NCBI RefSeq assembly: GCF_030825785.1
Contig: NZ_JAPJPG010000028.1
Coordinates: 1-21,605 of the forward strand
Length of the DNA stretch: 21,605 bases
DNA from: Anaerococcus sp.
GTDB taxonomy: Bacteria; Bacillota; Clostridia; Tissierellales; Peptoniphilaceae
Reading direction: 5' to 3'
The translations under genes and the position numbers were made by a program. Each line of letters begins with the position of its first letter. Positions within the stretch are counted from its first letter, which is position 1. Below the pieces are notes generated by a model. That model saw only the letters and a list, made by a program, of their open reading frames with translations, had not been told where the DNA came from and did no database searches. This document shows positions 14,954 through 21,605 of this stretch, in pieces.

Positions 14954-15850
14954 ATGAAAGGGATTATTTTAGCAGGTGGGTCCGGTACAAGACTATATCC
15001 ACTTACAACAGTCACTTCGAAGCAGCTTTTGCCAGTATATGATAAACCAATGATATATTACCCTATGTCGGTCTTAATGAACGCAGGAATCAGAGATATA
15101 CTTATCATTTCAACTCCCGAAGACACCCCACGATTTGAAGAATTATTAGGAGATGGACATACATTTGGAGTAAATCTCCAATACGAAGTTCAACCAAGTC
15201 CAGATGGATTAGCCCAAGCTTTTATAATTGGAGAAAAATTTATTGGAAATGATAGCGTAGCTATGGTTTTGGGAGATAATATTTTTTCAGGACACGGACT
15301 TAAAGAAAGATTACAAACTGCTGTAAGAAATGCAGAAGAAGGACTAGGTGCAACAGTATTTGGATACTATGTAGATGATCCAGAAAGATTTGGAATTGTA
15401 GAATTTGATGATAAAGGTAAAGCTATATCAATAGAAGAAAAGCCTCAAAAACCAAAAAGCAATTATTGCGTCACAGGACTTTACTTTTACGATAATGAAG
15501 TAGTAGAATATGCTAAAAATTTAAAACCTAGTCAAAGAGGAGAACTCGAAATCACCGATTTAAACAAAATTTATTTAGAAAAAAACTCTCTAAATGTAGA
15601 ACTTTTAGGTCAAGGATTTACATGGCTTGATACAGGAACACACGAGTCATTAGTAGATGCTACAAATTTTGTAAAAACAATAGAAAATCATCAACACAGA
15701 AAAATAGCCTGCTTGGAAGAAATAGCTTATCTAAATGGATGGATTTCTAAAGAGCAAGTTCTAAAGGTTTATGAGATTTTGAAGAAAAATCAATACGGAA
15801 AGTACTTAAAAGATGTTCTTGATGGAAAATATAAAGATCAATTGTATTAA
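14954..15850 (+). CDS. rmlA: Glucose-1-phosphate thymidylyltransferase
   Basis: RmlA makes dTDP-glucose from glucose-1-phosphate and dTTP, the first step of dTDP-L-rhamnose synthesis, in the cytoplasm. The nucleotide-binding LAGGSGTRLYPLT (6-18) is intact, followed by SKQLLPVYDKPMIYYP and the metal-binding LGDNIF near residue 111. The 298 residues match the short form of the family. AAAGGAG lies nine bases before the ATG and 11 bases separate it from the previous gene, consistent with one transcript. The gene order rmlA-B-D-C continues without gaps. Confidence 0.96.
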   Translation: MKGIILAGGSGTRLYPLTTVTSKQLLPVYDKPMIYYPMSVLMNAGIRDILIISTPEDTPRFEELLGDGHTFGVNLQYEVQPSPDGLAQAFIIGEKFIGNDSVAMVLGDNIFSGHGLKERLQTAVRNAEEGLGATVFGYYVDDPERFGIVEFDDKGKAISIEEKPQKPKSNYCVTGLYFYDNEVVEYAKNLKPSQRGELEITDLNKIYLEKNSLNVELLGQGFTWLDTGTHESLVDATNFVKTIENHQHRKIACLEEIAYLNGWISKEQVLKVYEILKKNQYGKYLKDVLDGKYKDQLY

Positions 15851-15863
15851 AGAGAGGTAAAGA

Positions 15864-16883
15864 ATGAAAATTATAGTAACAGGTGGAGCAGGATTTATAG
15901 GAAGTAACTTCATATTTTATATGCTAGATAAACATCCAGATTATAAGATAATATGCGTGGATAATCTAACATACGCAGGAAACCTCTCAACGCTAAAACC
16001 AGTTATGGAAAATAAAAATTTTAGTTTTCATAAAATGGATATATGTGATAGAAAATCAATTTATAAATTATTTGAGGAAGAAAAACCAGATATAATAGTA
16101 AACTTTGCTGCAGAAAGTCACGTAGATAGGTCTATAGAGAATCCAGAAATATTTTTAGACACAAATATAAAAGGAACTACAGTGTTGATGGATGCTTGCA
16201 ACAAATATGGAATTAAAAGATTTCACCAAGTAAGTACAGATGAAGTCTATGGTGATTTGCCATTAGATAGACCAGATTTATTATTTACAGAGCAAACACC
16301 AATTCATACAAGCTCACCATATAGTTCCTCAAAAGCAAGTGCAGACTTATTAGTACAAGCCTATCATAGAACATACGGACTTCCGATAACAATAAGCCGT
16401 TGTTCAAACAATTACGGCCCTTATCAATTCCCAGAAAAGCTAATACCTTTGATGATTGCTAATTGTCTAGCAGATAAGTCCCTACCAGTATATGGAGAAG
16501 GTCTAAATGTAAGAGATTGGCTATATGTTGATGACCATTGTTCAGCTATAGACAAAATAATACATGGTGGCAAAGATGGAGAAGTTTACAATGTTGGTGG
16601 TCATAATGAAATGAAAAATATTGACATTGTGAAATTAATTTGTGAAGAGCTCGGAAAATCAGAAGATTTAATCACATATGTTACAGATAGAAAGGGTCAT
16701 GATATGCGTTATGCTATAGACCCTAGTAAAATCCACAAAGACCTTGACTGGCTCCCTGAAACTAAATTTGAAGATGGAATAAAGAAAACTATAAAATGGT
16801 ATCTAGATAATAAACAATGGTGGGAAGAAATAATATCAGGAGAATATCAAAACTATTACAAAAAAATGTACGAAAATAGATGA
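15864..16883 (+). CDS. rmlB: dTDP-glucose 4,6-dehydratase
   Basis: RmlB converts dTDP-glucose to dTDP-4-keto-6-deoxyglucose, using tightly bound NAD. It is an extended short-chain dehydrogenase: GGAGFIGS at 7-14, AAESHVDRSI near 80-90, and STDEVYGD with the Asp-Glu pair used in dehydration. The active-site YxxxK is Y153 to K157 (SPYSSSK). The length of 339 residues is standard. AGAGAGG lies before the ATG, 13 bases after rmlA. Confidence 0.96.
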   Translation: MKIIVTGGAGFIGSNFIFYMLDKHPDYKIICVDNLTYAGNLSTLKPVMENKNFSFHKMDICDRKSIYKLFEEEKPDIIVNFAAESHVDRSIENPEIFLDTNIKGTTVLMDACNKYGIKRFHQVSTDEVYGDLPLDRPDLLFTEQTPIHTSSPYSSSKASADLLVQAYHRTYGLPITISRCSNNYGPYQFPEKLIPLMIANCLADKSLPVYGEGLNVRDWLYVDDHCSAIDKIIHGGKDGEVYNVGGHNEMKNIDIVKLICEELGKSEDLITYVTDRKGHDMRYAIDPSKIHKDLDWLPETKFEDGIKKTIKWYLDNKQWWEEIISGEYQNYYKKMYENR

Positions 16884-16896
16884 TGGAGAAATTCAA

Positions 16897-17829
16897 ATGA
16901 AAGTATTTGTAACAGGAGTTGCAGGACAGCTTGGACATGATGTAATGAACGAGCTTTACAAAAGAGGACATGAAGCAATTGGGTCAGACCTAGCTAAGGA
17001 GTACTCAGGCGTAGAAGATGGAAGTCCAGTAGAAACCATGCCCTATGTATCATTGGATATAACGGATAAAGAAAAGGTAGAGGAAGTTATTACAAAATAT
17101 AAACCCGATGCCCTTATCCACTGTGCAGCATGGACTGCTGTAGATGCAGCAGAGGAGAAAGAAAATAAAGATAAAGTTCGTGCCATTAATGTAAATGGAA
17201 CAGAAAATATAGCAAAAGCAGCTGATAAAATATCTGCTACAATGCTTTATTTATCTACTGATTATGTCTTTGACGGACAAGGCGATAGCCCATGGAGAGC
17301 AGACTGCACCAACTATAAACCACTAAATGTCTACGGGCATACTAAACTTGAAGGAGAATTTGCAGTTAGGGATAATTTAGACAAGTTCTTTATAGTTCGT
17401 ATAGCATGGGTTTTTGGTGTAAACGGAAATAACTTTATAAAAACCATGCTAAAGCTTGCCGAGACTCATGATAGTTTAAGGATAGTAAATGATCAAATAG
17501 GAACACCAACTTATACCTATGACTTAGCAAGGCTTCTAGTAGATATGATAGAAACTGAAAAATACGGCTATTATCATGTAACTAATGAGGGTGGATATAT
17601 ATCATGGTTCGACTTTGCTCGTGAAATATTCAAACAAGCAGGTATAGAAATGAAGTTAGAGGCAGTAAGCACAGAAGAGTACGGAATATCTAAAGCTGCT
17701 AGACCATTCAACAGCAGACTAGATAAATCTAAGCTAGTTGATAATGGGTTCAAGCCCTTGCCAACTTGGCAGGATGCCCTAAGAAGATACCTAGAAGTCT
17801 TAAACGATAGTAAAAGTAAGGAAGAATAA
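16897..17829 (+). CDS. rmlD: dTDP-4-dehydrorhamnose reductase
   Basis: RmlD performs the last, NAD(P)H-dependent step giving dTDP-L-rhamnose. The Rossmann start is GVAGQLGHD (7-15), followed by the DITD segment, the AAWTAVDAAE block and STDYVFDG. The catalytic YxxxK is Y146 to K150 in VYGHTK. The length is 310 residues, slightly longer than usual. Its stop overlaps the rmlC start by one base (TAATG), and it precedes rmlC, so the chromosomal order differs from the reaction order. Confidence 0.95.
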   Translation: MKVFVTGVAGQLGHDVMNELYKRGHEAIGSDLAKEYSGVEDGSPVETMPYVSLDITDKEKVEEVITKYKPDALIHCAAWTAVDAAEEKENKDKVRAINVNGTENIAKAADKISATMLYLSTDYVFDGQGDSPWRADCTNYKPLNVYGHTKLEGEFAVRDNLDKFFIVRIAWVFGVNGNNFIKTMLKLAETHDSLRIVNDQIGTPTYTYDLARLLVDMIETEKYGYYHVTNEGGYISWFDFAREIFKQAGIEMKLEAVSTEEYGISKAARPFNSRLDKSKLVDNGFKPLPTWQDALRRYLEVLNDSKSKEE

Positions 17830-18431
17830 TGGGACAAATAAAAGTTAGTAAAGCTCCTATAGAGGGACTTTATATAATAGAACCTACAGTTCATGGAGAT
17901 GAAAGAGGTTATTTTATGGAAACATATAACCTAAAGGACATGCAAGAAGTGGGCCTTGATATGAACTTCGTACAGGACAATCAAAGTATGAGCACAAAGG
18001 GCGTACTAAGAGGACTACACTTTCAAAAACAATATCCACAAGGTAAACTTGTAAGAGTAATAAAGGGTAGAGTATTTGACGTAGCGGTAGACCTAAGAAA
18101 AGATAGTGAAACTTATGGCAAATGGTACGGAGTTGAACTTACAGAAGAAAACAAGAAGCAATTCTACATAGCAGAAGGTTTCGCTCACGGTTTCCTAGTC
18201 TTAAGTGATACAGCAGAATTTTGTTATAAAGTAACAGACTTCTACCACCCTGGGGATGAAGGTGGACTTGCATGGAATGACCCTAATATAGGAATAGAAT
18301 GGCCAGAACTTGTAGGAGAATATAAAGGATCTGCATCCGCAGAAGGTTATGAGTTAGAAGGTGGAAGCAAGTTGAATCTATCCGACAAAGACCAGAAGTG
18401 GTTGGGGATTGAGGAGACTTTTAAGTTTTAA
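17829..18431 (+). CDS. rmlC: dTDP-4-dehydrorhamnose 3,5-epimerase
   Basis: RmlC epimerises the keto-sugar at C3 and C5 before RmlD reduces it. The cupin fold is evident from DERGYFMETYN, QDNQSMSTKGVLRGLHFQ with catalytic H64, and IAEGFAHGFLVLSD. The tyrosine-bearing TDFYHPGDEGGLAWNDP block is also intact. The length is 200 residues. Translation is probably coupled to rmlD through the TAATG overlap. Confidence 0.95.
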   Translation: MGQIKVSKAPIEGLYIIEPTVHGDERGYFMETYNLKDMQEVGLDMNFVQDNQSMSTKGVLRGLHFQKQYPQGKLVRVIKGRVFDVAVDLRKDSETYGKWYGVELTEENKKQFYIAEGFAHGFLVLSDTAEFCYKVTDFYHPGDEGGLAWNDPNIGIEWPELVGEYKGSASAEGYELEGGSKLNLSDKDQKWLGIEETFKF

Positions 18432-18452
18432 AGTGAAGAATTAGAGAATCAA

Positions 18453-19685
18453 ATGGATCAAAATAATAAAGTACAAAATGTTTTTCTTGTAGGGGCAAAA
18501 AGTTTAGGAGCCTATGGGGGCTATGAAACTTTCGTATACAAATTAACAGAACATCATCAGAACAACAAGAATATTAAATATCATGTTGCTTGTAAAGCCA
18601 ACGGCGATGGGTCTATGGATGAAAGCAAGTTAGATGGGGTTAAGAAAATATCTGAAAATGAATTTGAATTTAATAATGCAAGGTGTTTCAAAATTTATAT
18701 TCCACAAATAGGACCTGCTCAAGCAATATACTATGATGTTGGAGCTTTAAATGAATGCATAAAATATATAAAGGAAAAAAGAATAGAAAATCCCATTGTT
18801 TATATAATGGCATGCAGAATAGGTCCATTTGCGAAATATTTCTACAAAAAAATTCATAAACTAGGTGGAAAAGTTTATCTAAACCCAGACGGACATGAAT
18901 GGATGAGGGCGAAGTGGTCAGCACCAGTAAGAAAATATTGGAAAATATCTGAAGCTATGATGGTCAAATGGTCTGACCTTGTAATATGTGACTCTATAAA
19001 TATCGAAAAATATATACATGAATCTTATGATGGAAAAGGAATAAATGGAAAAAATCCAAAAACAACTTATATAGCATACGGAGCAGATCTTACTCCCAGC
19101 AAATTAAAAGATGATGACGAAAAACTTTTAAATTGGTATGCTGATAAAGGCTTATCTAAAAAAAACTATTATTTAGTTGTAGGACGATTTGTACCAGAAA
19201 ATTCATATGAAATAATGATACGTGAATTTATGAAAAGCAAAAGCAAAAGAGATTTTGCCCTAATAACAAATGTAAACGACAAATTTTTAAATGAGTTGGA
19301 AGAAAAACTACATTTCAAAAAAGACCCTAGAATTAATTTTGTAGGAACAGTATATGATCAAGAATTGCTAAAGAAAATTAGAGAAAATGCCTACGCATAC
19401 TTTCATGGACATACAGTTGGAGGAACAAATCCAAGTTTAATAGAAGCTTTGGGTAGCACAGATTTAAACTTATTGGTTGATGTAGGATTTAACAAAGAAG
19501 TGGCTGAAGATGCTGCTTTGTATTGGAGCAGAAAAGATGGCGATCTTGCAAGCCTAATAAATAAAGCCGACAAATTAACTGATGAAGAAATATCTAAACT
19601 TGGAGAAAAAGCTAGAAAAAGAGTTAGAGAAGCTTATACTTGGAAAATAATAAGTTCAAAATATGAAGAAGTATTTTTGAAATGA
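18453..19685 (+). CDS. DUF1972 glycosyltransferase, probable rhamnosyltransferase (WchF/Cps2T-like)
   Basis: Members of this GT4 group such as streptococcal WchF/Cps2T add L-rhamnose from dTDP-rhamnose to the lipid-linked first sugar. The N-terminal DUF1972 domain is clear: VFLVGAKSLGAYGGYETFV, IPQIGPAQAIYYD, and the strongly conserved NPDGHEWMRAKWSAPVRKYW near 147-166. The C-terminal half has YGADL, VVGRFVPENSYE and a HGHTVGGTNPSLIEAL block. At 410 residues it is of usual length. The four rml genes directly upstream support rhamnose as the donor sugar; acceptor and linkage are inferred. The ribosome binding site is poor (AGAGAA), unlike its neighbours. Confidence 0.85.
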   Translation: MDQNNKVQNVFLVGAKSLGAYGGYETFVYKLTEHHQNNKNIKYHVACKANGDGSMDESKLDGVKKISENEFEFNNARCFKIYIPQIGPAQAIYYDVGALNECIKYIKEKRIENPIVYIMACRIGPFAKYFYKKIHKLGGKVYLNPDGHEWMRAKWSAPVRKYWKISEAMMVKWSDLVICDSINIEKYIHESYDGKGINGKNPKTTYIAYGADLTPSKLKDDDEKLLNWYADKGLSKKNYYLVVGRFVPENSYEIMIREFMKSKSKRDFALITNVNDKFLNELEEKLHFKKDPRINFVGTVYDQELLKKIRENAYAYFHGHTVGGTNPSLIEALGSTDLNLLVDVGFNKEVAEDAALYWSRKDGDLASLINKADKLTDEEISKLGEKARKRVREAYTWKIISSKYEEVFLK

Positions 19686-19711
19686 TTAGTTGAATTAGCA
19701 GGAGAAATAAG

Positions 19712-21016
19712 TTGAGAATTTTACATTATTTTTTAGGATTTCCTCCATATAGAAGCGGAGGCTTAACTAAATACGCTTTTGATTTGGCTAAGTCACAAGC
19801 TAAAGATGGTCATGTTGTTATGGCTATGTGGCCTGGAGAAATAAAAAAATATTCAGATAATCCTGAAATAAAAAAGAGAAAAAAAATAAAAGGGATTTTA
19901 AATTTAGAACTTATAAATCCTCTTCCAGTACCTTTAGATGAGGGAATTAAAGAATTTTCAGCCTTTACCAAGTCATGTGATATAGAAATTTATAAGTCAT
20001 TTTTAAAAAAAGAAAATCCTGAAGTTATTCATATACATACATTGATGGGTATTCATAAAGAATTTATAAAGGCTGCAAATCAATTGGGAATAAGGACAGT
20101 ATTTACGTCTCATGATTATTTTGGAATTTGTCCAAAAGTTACCCTTTTTAGAAAAGGGAAGTGTTGCGATAATGATAATGAATGCAGGAATTGTATCCAA
20201 TGTAATGAGTCAGCCTTGTCGTTAAAAAAAATAAAAATCATTCAGTCGCCTATCTATAGATTTATAAAAAATATATATATTGTAAAAAAATTAAGAAAAT
20301 CACATAGAAATAAATTTTTTAATGAAGAAAATTTCCCATCGATGCCTGACGTAGATATTGAAAAGATATCTGAAAAATATAGAAATTTAAGAAGCTATTA
20401 TGTTGAAATGCTTGAATCAATTGATTTTATTCATTTCAATTCAACATTAGCTGAAGAAATATATAGAAGATATATAAGTCCTAAAGATAGCAAAGTTATA
20501 TCGATTGTTCATCAGGGAATAAAACAACAAGTTATAAAAAGAGTTCATACAGGAAAAAAAGTGATATTATATTTGGCACCAACAAAACCTTATAAAGGTT
20601 GGAATATATTAAAAAAAGCATGCGAGCAATTATGGGAAGAGGATAAAAATATCCAATTACGTGTATTTAGTCCAGTTCAAAAAAAAGAAGACTACATGAT
20701 AGTAAAAGAAGAAGGATTTACTCACGATAAATTACCTCAAATTATGAGTGAAGCTGATATGCTTGTAGCACCAAGTGTTTGTTATGAAACATTTGGATTT
20801 ACTGTTATAGAGTCTTTGAGTTTTGGAGTTCCTGTGATTGTAAGCGACCATGTTGGATCAAAAGACGTAGTTGGTGATAGTGGCATTGTAGTTGAGGCTG
20901 GAAATATAGTTGAGTTAAAAAATGCAATTAAAAATATGGATAAAGTAGTAAGTAATCAACTGAAAACTTGGAGAGAATTTTCAAACGAAAATTACAAAAT
21001 TTATTTAGATGCATAA
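19712..21016 (+). CDS. GT4 family glycosyltransferase with cysteine-rich insert
   Basis: A retaining GT-B enzyme, probably extending the polysaccharide unit in the cytoplasm. The N-terminal domain begins MRILHYFLGFPPYRSGGLTKYA with the GGL loop; VIHIHTLMG and TSHDYFGICP follow. A cysteine-rich insert (C138, then six more cysteines from 150 to 166, as in GKCCDNDNECRNCIQC) resembles metal-binding inserts seen in some GT4 enzymes. The donor-binding ETFGFTVIE (E-x7-E) is intact near 370-378. The start is TTG at 19712, with AGGAG nine bases upstream; no ATG fits the conserved beginning. Sugar and linkage are unknown. Its base composition is visibly more AT-rich than the rml genes, a sign of a different origin. 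Confidence 0.85.
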   Translation: MRILHYFLGFPPYRSGGLTKYAFDLAKSQAKDGHVVMAMWPGEIKKYSDNPEIKKRKKIKGILNLELINPLPVPLDEGIKEFSAFTKSCDIEIYKSFLKKENPEVIHIHTLMGIHKEFIKAANQLGIRTVFTSHDYFGICPKVTLFRKGKCCDNDNECRNCIQCNESALSLKKIKIIQSPIYRFIKNIYIVKKLRKSHRNKFFNEENFPSMPDVDIEKISEKYRNLRSYYVEMLESIDFIHFNSTLAEEIYRRYISPKDSKVISIVHQGIKQQVIKRVHTGKKVILYLAPTKPYKGWNILKKACEQLWEEDKNIQLRVFSPVQKKEDYMIVKEEGFTHDKLPQIMSEADMLVAPSVCYETFGFTVIESLSFGVPVIVSDHVGSKDVVGDSGIVVEAGNIVELKNAIKNMDKVVSNQLKTWREFSNENYKIYLDA

Positions 21017-21196
21017 TAAAATTAGTTTACTATGATAATTTATTTATAATTTTAAATTTGTTTTGCAGTAAATTCTTTTTTAAAAATATTGAAGAACATA
21101 ATAAAGGATACGTATATTAAGTATTATTTTAAAAGTTGCAGTGAAAGTGAATTTTAAAATTGATTCTAAAATTGTAGTTTCATATATCTTACATCA

Positions 21197-21541
21197 ATGT
21201 TGGAAATATGGATGGATGATGATAAGGGAAATCATTTATTCAATAGGATATAGAAGTATTTCAAGAAGCATATTTATAGGTAAAAAATCAAAATGATTAG
21301 TAAAAAAATATTTCTATAGGCTTTAAAACAAAACTACAAGATGGAGCTTATATATATGCCTTTCCAGCGAAGTTGTAGAAATTGTTAATATTTATTGGAT
21401 TGGATTTAGTTCAGTAGTTCTATATGGATTACATATAGGTGATGATTAGTTTGTTGGTGCCAATGCTCTAGTAACAAAAATTTGCCAGATAATTTCGTAA
21501 TTGCTGGAATACCGGCAAAATTTATTCAATATAGAAAATAA
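21197..21541 (+). pseudogene. Decayed hexapeptide-repeat acyltransferase (serine acetyltransferase-like)
   Basis: Fragments in shifting frames read like a left-handed beta-helix acetyltransferase of polysaccharide loci. MDDDKGNHLFNR starts at 21212 and stops at 21251. YRSISRSIFIGKKSK follows in another frame, then GFSSVVLYGLHIGDD and an in-frame TAG at 21447. FVGANALVTK continues, and a missing A in the run at 21477-21480 shifts to NLPDNFVIAGIPAKFIQYRK, ending in TAA (21539-21541). The final part is the classical closing block of this family. The middle of the helix seems deleted. If functional once, it would have acetylated a sugar of the polymer. Bases 21017-21196 and 21542-21605 are AT-rich with nothing I can identify. 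Confidence 0.75.
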
Positions 21542-21605
21542 GTTAGAATTTATCATTTAATAATATATATAATAACCTTAGTTATAAGTTGCTATGTAAT
21601 TTGAC

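Noticed and set aside
16789..16971. 60-codon minus-strand frame at the rmlB/rmlD junction
   Set aside because: It overlaps two solid genes and the space between them is only 13 bases.

Overview
The window looks like chromosomal DNA of a low-GC, Gram-positive anaerobe. AT-rich codon use, AGGAG-type ribosome binding sites, a DUF1846 protein, a CpsA-type LCP protein and ApbE as a lipoprotein fit a Peptoniphilaceae/Anaerococcus-like Firmicute. That placement is inferred from protein character, not from a marker gene. There are 17 intact or probably intact protein genes, one decayed gene, no rRNA or tRNA, and a large amount of dispersed structured repeat.

Left part (1-6552): after a repeat-bearing leader come tadA (tRNA adenosine deaminase) and, convergent with it, a small VOC/PhnB-like protein. 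A tight + strand run follows: D-2-hydroxyacid dehydrogenase, uridine kinase, glycogen branching enzyme (glgB), a UPF0158-like protein and the lipoprotein ApbE. Four of the five genes after the first overlap or lie within 1 base of their neighbour, and the run ends at a strong terminator (6520-6552).

Middle part (6553-11848): housekeeping-type genes (DUF1846, LCP/CpsA, MurJ) are separated by 300-740 bp gaps filled with two repeat families. Family A (about 90-100 bp) has three hairpins, two of which show compensatory base changes between copies. Family B (about 85 bp) follows A at a nearly constant distance of about 63 nt. Together A-spacer-B forms a unit of about 247 bp that occurs partly in tandem. 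In one array the A elements are reversed and surround a 96-residue GIY-YIG nuclease gene, bounded by an 11-bp direct repeat. This repeat-plus-nuclease arrangement is the most interesting feature of the window.

Right part (13367-21605): a repeat-free surface-polysaccharide operon starts at its own promoter. It has an initiating phosphoglycosyl transferase, rmlA, rmlB, rmlD and rmlC (dTDP-L-rhamnose synthesis), a WchF/Cps2T-like rhamnosyltransferase (DUF1972) and a second, very AT-rich GT4 glycosyltransferase. After that lies a frameshifted hexapeptide acyltransferase remnant. The Rml enzymes would supply dTDP-rhamnose to the DUF1972 enzyme, which probably adds it to the lipid-linked sugar made by the first transferase. 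MurJ (flipping) and LCP (attachment to peptidoglycan) lie just upstream and could serve the same envelope pathway. No polymerase or chain-length regulator is seen here; the locus probably continues past the window.
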